DNA of 64,000 nucleotides from Camellia lanceoleosa (taxonomy: Eukaryota; Streptophyta; Magnoliopsida; Ericales; Theaceae), in contig JANUSC010000051.1 in the NCBI GenBank assembly GCA_025200525.1, forward strand, positions 682,001 to 746,000, read 5' to 3'. The notes under the pieces were generated by a model. It made no database searches and had not been told where the DNA came from. It saw only the letters and a program-made list of their open reading frames with translations. Shown in pieces: positions 46,010-56,620 of the stretch. The position numbers were made by a program, and so were the translations under genes. Numbering within the stretch: position 1 is the stretch's first letter; each line of letters opens with the position of its first letter.

Positions 46010-46675
46010 TGTTTTGGTTGGGTTTCCTTTTCGGACATACTATTGTAGCCGGACATCTTGTACCAATTCCTCCAGGAGGTCCTTCAGTGCACAACAACTA
46101 TCAATATCACAATGGTCGTTGGGGTCTGATTTACCGTCATACAAAGTGAATGACGATGCTTTGAATTTCTTGGGTAGCACTGCCTTTACAATCCATCGTA
46201 CAAAAAGATCGTGTTGATCTTCATCCGAACTGTTTCTTCTTCACTTATGCCTTATACGGGGACTCACTTCAGAAGAAGTGGAAGTTTCAGATCATCCCTT
46301 CTTCTTGGGCTCCGGGGATAATGAGTCAGAGTTGCTATCAGTATCTTGTTGTCGGGCTCAAGATTGTCGACCACCTGCCCTCACAGGTCGTTCCGAGCCT
46401 TGGTGTGCAGCTTGTGTGGACTTCGCCACCTCCAAGGCCAAATCCTGATGGAGACGTTCATTCTCTGCGATCATGTTCTCCAACCTTTGTTCGTTTTGCT
46501 TTGCTTGTTCCATGATCACTTGCATTGCTTCATGCTCTAGAGTCGAGGGTGAGGCAAAGTTCAGAGTGCGTCTTACGGGGATGGTCTCCGGTCCAAGCAT
46601 GTTTGATGGAGTGAGGTCGTCTCTCTGCGTGGTTTCATCAGTGACTATTGGAGGGTCTTTCGTTACACCCGCCAT
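46010..46675 (-). pseudogene. gag: gag remnant of element D with a large internal deletion
   Basis: The N-terminal part (46675-46358) reads MAGVTKDPPIVTDETTQRDD and has a coiled-coil-like stretch (IMEQAKQNEQRLENMIAENE) also present in element E. After about 46130 the sequence reads FTLYDGKSDPNDH-like and then jumps directly to DIDSCCALKDLLEELV, which in element E follows the zinc knuckle. About 0.8 kb of gag core present in E (about 48120-48930) is therefore missing. Without a capsid core D could have moved only with Gag supplied by another copy, unless the deletion came after insertion. Confidence 0.8.
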
Positions 46676-46690
46676 GGATGTGTTTGACTA

Positions 46691-46708
46691 TTCCCACAGA
46701 CGGCGCCA
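46691..46708 (-). promoter_or_regulatory. Primer binding site of element D
   Basis: TGGCGCCGTCTGTGGGAA on the minus strand, two bases after the LTR end. The same sequence occurs in elements E (49512-49495) and F (24553-24536). I did not assign the tRNA with certainty. Confidence 0.75.
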
Positions 46709-46710
46709 AT

Positions 46711-47141
46711 TGTGGAGAAGTGGTTTGGAAATCCTCTTCTGATCCTGGGGGACGCTAGTGATCCTCTTCTAGTTACCTGAAAAGAAATAAACACTCCAGT
46801 CGGGGGTGCCGGAATTATCACTCCGACAGGAAAGTCAGTCTTTACACTCAAGTTTACTTATATTCTCAATTGAGTAGAATAGTTCTCACATACCTCTTTT
46901 TGGCTGATGTTCTTCTATTTATATCTCTTCTTTCTTGGGCCTCGGGATTAGGTCCATTTCCAATTCTATATTCGGCATATTTCGTAGTTGTCCGCTCTCT
47001 ACTCGGCCCCTTACTTAATTGGCTATTTGGTCGAGTAGAGTTGCGTTCGAGCATGTGAGCATACGTCGAGTACCACGTATTTTGACTCTCCCAGGTTCAA
47101 CTATCTGGAATCTTTATGACTCCCAATACTCGGCCCCCACA
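46711..47141 (-). repeat. 5' LTR of element D, 431 bp
   Basis: The plus strand begins TGTGGAGAAGTGG and ends CGGCCCCCACA. It matches 31137-31567 over its whole length and 49515-49957 (element E) less closely. It is followed at once by the ATGAC duplication (47142-47146). Confidence 0.88.
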
Positions 47142-47988
47142 ATGACAGTGACTAATCTTTGGTAAGTGTCCCCTGCATTCTTCAGTCCAAAAGGCATAAC
47201 CTTATAGCAATAGGTTCCTCTTGGGGTGAGGAATGCAGTTTTATCTTGGTCCTTTAGATGCATGGCAATCTAAAGGTAGCCTCTGTAAGCGTCCAGGAAG
47301 CTCATTCATTGATGATGTGCCGGGGCATCTACGAGCCGGTCTATTCTGGGAGGGAAAAGCAGTTCTTGGGACAGGCTTTGTTTAAATTCGTGAAATCCAC
47401 GCAGACATGCCAAGTTCTATTTTTATTCTTTACAACCATAGTATTTGACAGCCATGTAGTATAGGTCACTTCACGGATTGCCCCAGCATCAAGCAACCGG
47501 TCAACTTCTTCAACAACAGCAGCGGTATGTTCCGCTATTGATCGCTGGCTTTTTTGAATAATCGGCTTGTATTTGGGGTCAACATTTAAATGGTGCTGAG
47601 AAACAGTTGGATCTACCCCCGGCATCTCATACGGTGACCATGCAAATACATCAAGGTTGCCGAGTAAGAAGGTAATTAGCTGCTGCCTGTCAACTTGGTT
47701 CAGGGAGGCGCCGATCATGAAGAACCTGTTTGGATTCCCGTCTATTTCAACTCGATCCAGGGCTTTCGTGGCTTTTTCACTAGGGAGCCGTTCAACGGTG
47801 AATCGGTTTACACGTAGTTCGATGACCAGTGGATTGTTGTGGGGAAGTGTTACATCGATCAAATCAAAATCATCGAAGGTAATACCCGAAGCTTCACGGG
47901 GCCATTTTGCTGGTGTGATTTGCTTTTGGGGGTCAGGGTGTGAGTGAATTGTATGTACCGCGGATGACGTCGGCAAGCTATACATCAT
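47142..47988 (-). pseudogene. pol: pol of element E: protease core deleted, RT N-terminal half
   Basis: The open frame 47988-47341 starts MMYSLPTSSAVHTI, reads VIELRVNRFTVE and then, where element D has its protease (VLIDPGS...), continues at once with RLPSEKATKALDRVEIDG, which in D lies about 0.45 kb further on. The protease core is thus gone by an in-frame deletion. RT follows: DVFAWSPYEMPGVDP, AIREVTYTTWLSNTMVVKNKN, HVCVDFTNLNKACPKN; past a frame break FLTPRGTYCYKVMPFGLKNAG and TYQRLVTV to the D insertion at 47142. Confidence 0.85.
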
Positions 47989-48015
47989 ATGGATTATGCC
48001 GAGTGGAGGTGAATC

Positions 48016-49490
48016 CTACCGTAAAGCTACTGCTTTGGTTGAGTTGTCTTTTCGGACGTACTGCTTAAGCCGACCATCTTGTACCAATTCCTCAAGGCGA
48101 TCCTTCAATGCATAACAACTCTCGGTATCATGGCCATGATCTTTGTGATACTCGCACAGCCTATCTCGCCACCTCGTGTCGGGAGGTCCCACCATTTTGG
48201 ATGGCCATTTGAAGAACAGAAGGTGTTGGACCCTAGACATAACTATGCTGATCGGTTCTAACAGCTCGGTATATTTCTTGTCCGTGTGCCTTGTGCGCCT
48301 GCTATCTACTTGAAGTTGTTCACTAGCTCGGTGGGAACAGTGGTCATTTGTTCGGCGCGAATCCCGTCTTTTGTCTCCTTTAGCCTGATTCCGTGGTTTA
48401 AGGTTTCGTGACAGTACATAATTTATTGGCTAAAAAATCTCAGAAGGGGCCATCTTGTTGGCCTTGTTCCCGGCTTTAACTCGCAGAGCGTCATCTTCTA
48501 TTTTGCAGTATTCCTCAACTTTCTTCATCAACAACCAGACTGTTTTAGGGGGCCTTCTACTTAAGGAACTGCGGAGGGCACTATCAGGATGCAACCCCAT
48601 TTTAAAGGCAGTGATGGCCATGGAGTCATTGCAGGCATCATCCACAAGATTAAAGCATTCCTAATAGCGTGCCGAATACGCTCGTAAGGTTTCCCCTGGT
48701 TGGATTTGCATTGCCTAGAGAGAGTTGGCTTGCTTCGGCTAGACCTCATTGGTGATGAATCTTGCCTTGAAGGACTTTTGTAATTGATGGAAGTTCTTAA
48801 TCGACCCCGGTTCCAACTTGTAATACCATCTGATGGCCAATGGTCCCAAAACTGCTCGGAAATATTCGACACGCGAGAGCCTTGTCGTCTGCATGCAGCG
48901 TCATGGCTTGCTTATAATCAAGGATGTGGTCAGTGAGATCCGATTTTCCGTCGTATAGGGTGAACGATTGGGCTTTGAACTTTTTGGGTAGCACTGCCCT
49001 TGCGATTCGTCGCACAAAGGGGTCATGTTGGTTCTCTTCGTCTGAATCATTTCTTCTTCTCTTATTCCATGCACGCGGACTTTCCTCAGAAGAATTAGAG
49101 ACCCCGACTCACTCCTTCTTTTTGGGGTCTGGGGATGAGGCGTCAAAATCGCTATCACTACTTTGTCTCCGAGCTCGAGGTCGTTGAACATCCTTTCTCA
49201 GTGGTTGTGCCAGGTCTTGGCGCGTGGCCTGTTGGGATTTTGCCACCTCCAACACCAAACCTATCGAAGGCATTCGTTTTCAGCCATCATATTCTCCAAC
49301 CTTTGTTCATTTCGCTTCGCCTGTTCCATAATTGCTTGCATTGTTTCATCAGCTGAGTCGAAGTTCAAGGCTATTCGTGCAGTAATGTTTTCTAGTCCCA
49401 GCATGGTGCTTGGAGTTGTATCGACTTGTGGCGTAAGGTTGTCAGCGACTGCCTAAGGATCTTCCATCACGCCCACCATGGATGAGTTGG
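48016..49490 (-). pseudogene. gag: gag of element E, multiple stops and frameshifts
   Basis: Fragments in several frames: an N-terminal coiled-coil-like EQAKRNEQRLENMMAENE (about 49300), FTLYDGKSDLTDHILDYKQAM (about 48930) and the zinc-knuckle-like CEYHKDHGHDTESC followed by YALKDRLEELVQDGRLKQY (about 48070-48160). Too broken to express. It keeps the core lacking in element D. Confidence 0.8.
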
Positions 49491-49494
49491 AGTA

Positions 49495-49512
49495 TTCCCA
49501 CAGACGGCGCCA
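49495..49512 (-). promoter_or_regulatory. Primer binding site of element E
   Basis: TGGCGCCGTCTGTGGGAA on the minus strand, two bases after the LTR, identical to element D. Confidence 0.75.
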
Positions 49513-49514
49513 AT

Positions 49515-49957
49515 TGTGGGGATGTGGTTTGGAAATACTCTTTTGATCCACTGGGACACTCGCGATCCTCAGCTAGTAACCTGAAAAGGAATGAACACTC
49601 CAGTCGTGGGTGTCGGATTTAGCACTCCGACGGTTAAGTCAGTGTATACTCTCTTGGTTACTTGTATCTTAAGTTAAGTGTACTAATTCTCACATACCTC
49701 TCTTTGGTTGTTATTCTTCTATTTATATACGTCCCTGGTCCTCAGAATAGGGCCCACTATTAATCCGTCATGTGACTGCTCACTCGGCCCTTCTTTCGTC
49801 ATATTCCAGCTTTCAATCGGCTCTTCGTTCAACTAACATTATGGCCGAATAATTTATTTGACATCCAAAACGCACTAAACGGGGGCGAGTATAATATGTA
49901 CCGATTGACCAAATATGTACTCGGCCTATTTGCATTCCCTTATATCCGGCTCCCATA
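49515..49957 (-). repeat. 5' LTR of element E, about 443 bp
   Basis: The plus strand begins TGTGGGGATGTGGTTTGG and ends CGGCTCCCATA. It is homologous to both element D LTRs but clearly more divergent, especially in 49780-49940. The outer edge is placed by comparison. Confidence 0.75.
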
Positions 49958-51420
49958 GAGTACATCCCCTATCTCCTCCCAAACAATATACATATACAAT
50001 GTATTTAAACACTTTGTCATATACAATGACCAATTCAATCACATATTCAATGTTTATATCCAACTGTCATATTCAATGACATATTCCAATTGATTAGTTT
50101 CAATTTACCTAATCATCATGTAGTTTCTACAACAATCATGGTTATCCTCCACCGATAACCCAAAACAAATATATCTAGACTGAATAATAATTTTATCAAC
50201 AGATAAATTATCACATTTTCCATAGGTGGGTGATTTACTAATCCGACTACACCATTTAACCACATTTTCCTCCAATTTCATGATTCTCAAACCAATTTCA
50301 TATTTCCACAATTTACTTCATTATTTAAACAAGTAATTCAATTAATCCATTTAGGGCATTTTTCCTTTTTCTCAAAAATTGCACCAAAGGCCAAATTTCA
50401 TCAATTATATACAAGAGGGCCCAAACTCAAGACTTTACATACACAATGAACCCAAAATTGGAAAACCCCTCTTTTATAATTTCAAATCAAACCCTAACTT
50501 TACCCAAAATTACCAAATGACGAATGTTTATGTCAAAACACATAATAAAGAGTAGATTAACCCTACCTCAAAGTTATGAGCTCAAAGGAGAAGAAGAAGA
50601 AACTTGAAAGTGCTCCAAATCCACACTTTTTTCGGATCAAAAGATAGCCCACGAGATGCCCTAGCTTTTTAACAAAGGAAGTAGGGTAGAATGACCCTAG
50701 ATCAAGAGTATTTGTAGAGAGAATGGGTATTTTATAGAGAGAGGCTGTCGATTTAGGGTTTTGGAAGAAGAAGAGGTTCAAAAATGGTGTAAAAACACAC
50801 TGCTGTGAACTGATATATGCGAGGCTCGCTCAAGCGAAGGAGTTGTCACTCGAGCGACCAGACACAACAAATACCTCGCTCGAGCGCAAGAAGCATCACT
50901 CAAGCAAACAATGCGAAGCTTCAGGTCTGCCACTCATGCAGACGCACGCTCGAGCGCAAGAGTGCTCGCTCGAGCGAAGGAACACAAAACACAGGTCTCA
51001 CTCGAGCGCAAAAAGGCTCGCTCGAGCAAAGAATACCAACTTTCAGGTGTCCACAGAGATGTAAACGCAGACGCATGCTCGAGCGCAAGAATTCTCGCTG
51101 GAGCGAACAGACACACCACAAAAAGCTCGCTCGAGCGCAAGAACCTTAGCTCGAGTGAAGAAGCAAATACCCAAGGCTCGCTTGAGCGCAAAAAGCCTCG
51201 CTCGAGTGAAGAGACCAAAACTTGGGCAGCAACCATTTGCACCAACTTACAACCAACATGTTCCAAACTCATCCAACAATCCTAAAACTCAATTACAAGG
51301 AATTAAAGGATGGAAACAAGATACAAACAACAGCATACAACCTCTAAACCCGAGTCCGGACACAATGAAAGTCGAGGAAAAACCTGGATCACTATACAAC
51401 GTCTTTAAAGAAATTTTTGA
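49958..51420 (-). repeat. Inverted Tekay-type LTR fragment K2
   Basis: The reverse complement matches about 60850-62257: the GGGAGGAGATAGGGGATG stretch, the GATAGCCATGATTGTTG stretch, the GAGGTAGGGATAATCTAC stretch and the CTCGAGCG-rich part, in the same order. It is cut by the element E LTR at 49957. The upper edge near 51420 is where similarity fades. ORFs over the CTCGAGCG part (50817-51285) are repeat by-products. No gene. Confidence 0.7.
50817..51215. repeat. CTCGAGCG-rich interspersed motif array (K2)
   Basis: About ten CTCGAG cores plus several one-base variants, mostly inside CGCTCGAGCG or CTCGCTCGAGCGCAAG, spaced 20-45 bp and often in pairs. The counterpart in the other LTR copy is 61068-61372. 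Confidence 0.7.
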
Positions 51421-52696
51421 AATGATCGTATGAGGATGTTGTGATTCTATGGAGATTATGATTAGGTGCCTTGAGATGGTTGATGTGACTATGATTTGAG
51501 TATTTTCATAAAAATTAGTGTTGATCCATCGCGAGTGATTGATGTTAATTTTTATGGTTACTTTTACTTATGGATTAGAAATTGTGAATATGAGAAGTAT
51601 ACGTGAGCATTTTGGGTTAAGTTTGACATGTGTAGTGACGGTGATTTTTATGCAATTGAAATGGAGGTTATTTTGTATCCGTTGTCCTTTAGCTATAAGA
51701 TTGTTTTATATCCTCGATGTAAGAGTTGTGAACGCCTTATACTGATCCTTTGTTTTGCTATAAGTGTGGTGAGAATTTCTGCCATTGGTATGTTGATCTA
51801 ATATTATTATTGGGTTTAATTTGGGTGTATTTGACCTTAAGTGGTAAGTGTTTTCTTAATTAAAATGTATTTAGTTTTGCCTAATAGAGGATGATTCCTT
51901 ATTTTGATTTTGTTTCATCTTGTTTTGTGGTGATATTACCCTAGAAAAAGTTATTCAGTAGACCCGTCGTCAGGGAATAAATTGGTATGAAGTACTTTCG
52001 TTATTTTGTTAGTCTTGGAAATTGTTATGGGATGACTATTGTTGACATAGAAAATTTCTTAGAGTGAATGAGTGGCTTTATAACTTGTGGTAGTATCTTT
52101 TAGAATTTGGGTGGAAATGAGTTGGCTAGAGACTTCATAGAAGATTTCAAAGTAACTAAAACTAGTATTTGTTGGTGTAACCTTTTGTCTTGAGTTGTGT
52201 AGGCTTTTCGTAGTGGGTTTAATATGGTAATTGGTGTTATTATTTGTTACATGAGTAGTTATGAGGATTCAAGTTTATTTTCTTTGTACCTTAGTAAGCT
52301 GTGGTGGATTACTTCTCGAGTTAAATTGTTTATTTTTTAGGTGTGGAGCAGATTTTGTAGTGATTGGATTGAAGTACTAAAAAGATTATTTTAATTAGAA
52401 TTCTAAATCAGAAGTGTAGAATTATTTCTTTTGGCAAGGGATGTACATTGAATTTCTTTTGTAGAGATTTTATTGTAATTTGAGGTTAATCAATTTATTA
52501 ACGATTCGGGAATTTTAGAGTCGTTTCAGTGTCAATCTTTACAGGTGTCTCATTATGATTGGTTCGGGATACGATAGAATATTCTGTTAATTGGCCTCAA
52601 TAGTGGTAATAATACTTGTCGATAAGTCAGTTGGTATAGTAGGAGTTGTTCAATTTGGGTTTGATCTCGTGGGTTATCGTAATATTAGTGTGATGT
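51421..52696 (+). other. Degenerate DNA, probably internal region of a Tekay-type element, left of S3
   Basis: AT-rich; no reading frame of note and no domain recognised. It is contiguous with 58118-58927 once S3 is removed, and that part ends in a Tekay-style polypurine tract and LTR, so this stretch is probably the eroded 3' internal region of the same element. Confidence 0.4.
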
Positions 52697-53016
52697 TGTA
52701 GACACCCCATTTTTGACCGACCTTAAGACTCAGACGTCACCGGTTGAGTGCTCGGTGATGTTGCATCATGTGCTTGCTCAAGAGTTTCAGAGTCGCGCCG
52801 ACCGCCTCCTGACTCCCGAACCCTTTTCTACCTTGTCTCGGTTTGCCATAACCAGCTTGGTTTTCTGCTTTTCTTCCCGAGGGAAGGGAGTGGTCTTGTA
52901 GATTATCTCCGGTGGTCGGGCTACTTCTCCGGTGGTCAGAGGCCATTTTGCCTGCTTTCGGCCCTTCCCGGCCGTTAGGGTCAGGTGCCTCTGCCGGACC
53001 GCCCAACCATCTCCGA

Positions 53017-53780
53017 CTTCTCCGGTTTTATGAGACCTGCTTTAGTGTTCCGAGGAACACTGGGGCCCTGATGCCCACTTCGACCGATCACCACTTAGGT
53101 GCGGCGACCCATTTCGGACCGAATCGTGATTTGGGCCCCGAGCATTCATTTTGCATCAGCCTTCTCCGGTTTTTGGCATGTGCCTCTGTTTTAGTGTTCC
53201 GAGGGACACTGGGGCCCCTGATGCCCACTTCGCAGCCGAACACCACTTCCGGTGCCCGGCGACCCATTTTCGGGACCCCAAACCGAGCGGTTTTGGTCCC
53301 GAGCATTCATTTTGCATCAGCCTTCTCCGATTTTTGGCGGAGACCTCTGTTTTAATATTTCGAGGAACCCTGGGGCCCCCGATGCCCACTTCGTGGCCGT
53401 ATGCCACTTTCGGTTTTGCTGACCCCAAACCGAGCGGTTTTGGTCCCGAGCATTCATTTCGCATCCATCTTCTCCGGTTTTTGGCAGGTACCTCTGTTTT
53501 GTCGTTCCAGAGGACACTGGGGTCGCGGATACCCACTTCGCTGCTGAACACCACTTCCGGCACCCGCAGCCCATTTTCGAGATCCCGATTTGCTCGGTTT
53601 TGGCCCCGAACGTTCATTTCTCATTAGTTTTTGTTCAAACTTGGCAGGTACCTCTGTTTCAACATCAGGAAGATCACTGGGGGGTGGGAGGCCAGCAATT
53701 ATCCCAGATAACGGTTTCGCTCCTCCGAGCCCGTTTTGCTCACTTCCGCCAATGTTGAACACCTTGGGGTATTTTCTTCC
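53017..53780 (+). repeat. Tandem array in S3, about 144-162-bp units, five copies
   Basis: Units begin at about 53017, 53161, 53323, 53469 and 53629 with CTTCTCCGGTTTTTGGC and contain GTTCCGAGGGACACTGGGG, ATGCCCACTTCG and CCGAGCATTCATTT. GC-rich for this window. Several long open frames cross it on both strands because of the repeat. Confidence 0.8.
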
Positions 53781-55489
53781 AACCAAAGTTACATATCTGT
53801 GATGAGGGACTGGAGGACCCTACCAACCATCGGTCGGCCAAACCGTGAGTTTCATTTTGGGCCTCTCCTTCAAGCTCTATGTTGTGACTCTCGCCTGTTG
53901 CCAATTTCCGGCCTTGGAACCTTGTTGCACACATCTAGGAGGACACTTTGGTATGGTGGTCGGCCGAAATTGTGCCTTTCATTTTTGGGCCTCCTTCAAG
54001 CTCTATGTTGTGACTCTGGTTCTGTTGCCAAATTCTGACCACTGGGCCTTATTCTACACACATGGGAGGACACTCTTGTATGGTGGTCGGCCAGAAATTT
54101 TGAAGTTGATTTTTGAGGTGGTGGCCGGCCATAGGAGGTGGCCGGCCATGGGTGGTGGCCGGCCACCTTGAGCAAAACTACTGCCGGGCCAGATTGCTTT
54201 CCAAATTGCCCACTGTCAACTTTTCAAAGTGTCTCCTCATCCGGGACATTTCAGAGGGAAAGATTGGATGCTTTCCTCCCTTTTACACCCCATCTTCTTG
54301 CCTATTTGAAGGCCCCTCCTCCTTCTTCAAGGTTAGAAATTTTGGTCTCAAGAACACTTAACCAAATTCCTCATTTTCATAGCTTTAAACTCCAAAAAAG
54401 CTTCAAGTGTCAAGGCCATTCCTTCATCAACACCTAGCCTCACCATCCCTACCATCACTTCAGCAGCAAGGAGGTGAATTTCAGAGGTTGAGAAGCTACA
54501 AATCGAGCCAAGAATCAAAGAAAGACAAGTCTTCAAGGGTAAGTCCTCAAAACCAACTTTTAGGGCATTTTCTTGATCCTTTTCTATACTTTAATTGGTT
54601 GAGAATTGGGGCTCCGACCCCTACTGCTTTTAGTTAAAATGAGCCCCTACAACTTTGTAGAAGGGCTCAACCTCATTTGGTGTTTGTATGCACTAGTTCC
54701 TTCAATATTCTTCAAGTTGGTAACATTTTGCATGCTAAAATTGACCTATTTGTGTTGGTTTTGGGGTCCGACCCTACTGATTTTAGGCTTAAAATGAGCC
54801 TCTCTACAACATTGTAGATAGGCTCAACTTCATTTGGCCTTTGTATCTACCACCTCCTTCAAATTTCATCAAGTGTGCCACTTTTTGTATGCAATTTTTG
54901 ACCTATTTGTGTTTGGTTTTAGGACTTCGACCCCTACTGGTTTTAGTCTTATTTTGACCCCCTTTACATGTTTCATGAAGAAGGTTTGGTCATTTGGTGT
55001 ATAGATTGCATGTCTTAGGTTATACCCTCTTGTGGCTTCATTTTTGCCTTCTATTTCTAGCATATTTTTCTTATGATTTAGAGGCTGCCATCTTCTGCAT
55101 ATATGCTTATTTTTGGGCCCTCTTTCATGTTGTAGAAGAAAATTTTTCTATTTGAATTTTCTATATACTACTTGCTTTGAAAATCCTCTCTTTTACCGTA
55201 TTCTTGCGAGCTTTTGTTGCCATATCTATGCTTGCATTTTGGCCATGTTTATTACTGAAAAAATGCCATATTTGGGACTGCCTTGCTACTGTTCTTGCTG
55301 CCATGATCATATTTTGCATGTATAGCATGGCTATAGGCCATTTCGGGGCTTAATTTCGTACTTTCGGGATGAATGCATGCTTCGGGTGTCGTTTCGATTT
55401 GTTTCGGGGCTGTTTTCCCCTTTATTTAGGTGCTGAAATTCCATTACCATGCTTGCATATCATTTCCCATGACATTTGCATCATTTTTG

Positions 55490-56620
55490 CATTGCCTCGG
55501 TTTGCGTGCCAATGGGCACGCACTTCGAGGCACTTCTTTTTTATCCGACGGCAGCCTATGTGAGTGTGGTTGAGGCCCTCTCATGTTGGCGTAAGCCCAA
55601 TTCGCATTTTCATGCTTGTATGCCATTGCCTCGATTTGCGTGTCATGGTAGCGGCGTTTAAATTTTACTTTATTTTTACCCGACGGCCTCCTATGTGAGT
55701 GAGCTGAGGCTCTCCCATGTTGGTGTAAGTCCATCCCGGCATTCCGTATGCCATTTCATTGCATTTCATCATCGCCTCGATTTGCGCGCCGGCGGGCACG
55801 CGTTTCGAGGCACTTCGGTCTTATCCGATTTTCTCCTTTCATCATCGCCTCGATTTGCGCGCGGCACGCAGCGTTCGAGGCACTTCCTTATCCGATCTTC
55901 TCCTTTCATCGCCGCCTCGATTTGCGCGCTAGGCACGCACGCACTTCGAGGCACTTCGGTTTTATCCGATTTTCATTCTTTCATCATCGCCTCGATTTGC
56001 GCGCCTGTGGGCACGCACTTCGAGGCACTTCGGTTTTATCCGATTTTCATTCTTTCATCATCGCCTCGATTTGCGCGCCTGTGGGCACGCACTTCGAGGC
56101 ACTTCGGTTTTATCCGATTTTCATTCTTTCATCATCGCCTCGATTTGCGGCGCTACCAGGCACGCGTTTGGCACTTTGCCTTATCCGATTTTCTTCTTTC
56201 ATCATCGCCTCGATTTGCGCGCTACCAGGCACGCGCCGAGGCACTTCGGTTTTATCCGATTTTCATCCTTTCATCATCGCTCGATTTGCGGCGCTACCAG
56301 GCACGCACTTCGAGGCACTTCGGTTTATCCGATTTTCATTCTTTCATCATCGTCTCGATTTGCGCTACCAGGCACGCACTTCGAGGCACTTCGGTTTTAC
56401 CCGATTTTCATTCTTTCATCATCGCCTCGGTTTGCGTGTCGGTGTGCACGCATTTCAAGGCACTTCGGTTTTATCCGATTTTGCATCGTACATCATCGCC
56501 TCGGTTTGCGTGCAGTAACGCATTTCGAGGCACTCCGATTTATCTCGATCTCCATTTTGGTTTCGTCTCGGTTTGCTACCAGGCACGCACTTCGAGGCAC
56601 TTCGTTTATCCGATTTTCAT
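55490..56620 (+). repeat. Tandem array in S3, about 72-bp hairpin-forming units
   Basis: Units contain CGCCTCGATTTGCGCGCC, then GGGCACGCACTTCGAGGCA, then CTTCGGTTTTATCCGATTTT. Starts at about 55773, 55845, 55911, 55988, 56060, 56132, 56205, 56276, 56353, 56424, 56497 and 56565, plus looser copies at 55493 and 55629. The first two blocks are near inverse complements. Related LTRs carry one such unit (for example near 6635-6665 and 21910-21950). Confidence 0.88.

Larger units (their letters stand above)
31137..47141 (-). mobile_element. Element D: 16-kb defective Tat/Retand-like retrotransposon with antisense ORFs, inserted into element E
   Basis: Both LTRs are 431 bp (31137-31567 and 46711-47141), flanked by ATGAC. 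The minus strand reads 5' LTR, PBS, deleted gag, protease, RT, RNase H, second RNase H, integrase, 50-bp repeat array, antisense ORF remnant 2, 167-bp repeat array, antisense ORF 1, 3' LTR. An antisense ORF and tandem repeats between integrase and 3' LTR are known traits of Tat-lineage elements. Without solo LTR S2 the element would be about 12.3 kb. Confidence 0.88.
47142..49957 (-). mobile_element. Element E, 5' part: LTR, PBS, gag, protease-deleted pol, broken by element D
   Basis: LTR 49957-49515, PBS 49512-49495 (TGGCGCCGTCTGTGGGAA), gag (49490-48016), pre-RT and RT up to TYQRLVTV at 47147. The rest continues at 31136-29780. The LTR end here (CGGCTCCCATA) abuts an inverted Tekay-type LTR fragment. 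LTR divergence from D and the many stops show an older copy. Confidence 0.85.

Noticed and set aside
50817..51285. Ser/Arg-rich ORFs on both strands
   Set aside because: Product of CTCGAGCG repeats inside an LTR fragment.
53088..53786. Long ORFs on both strands
   Set aside because: They cross the GC-rich tandem array in S3; mirror-image frames and repeats explain their length.
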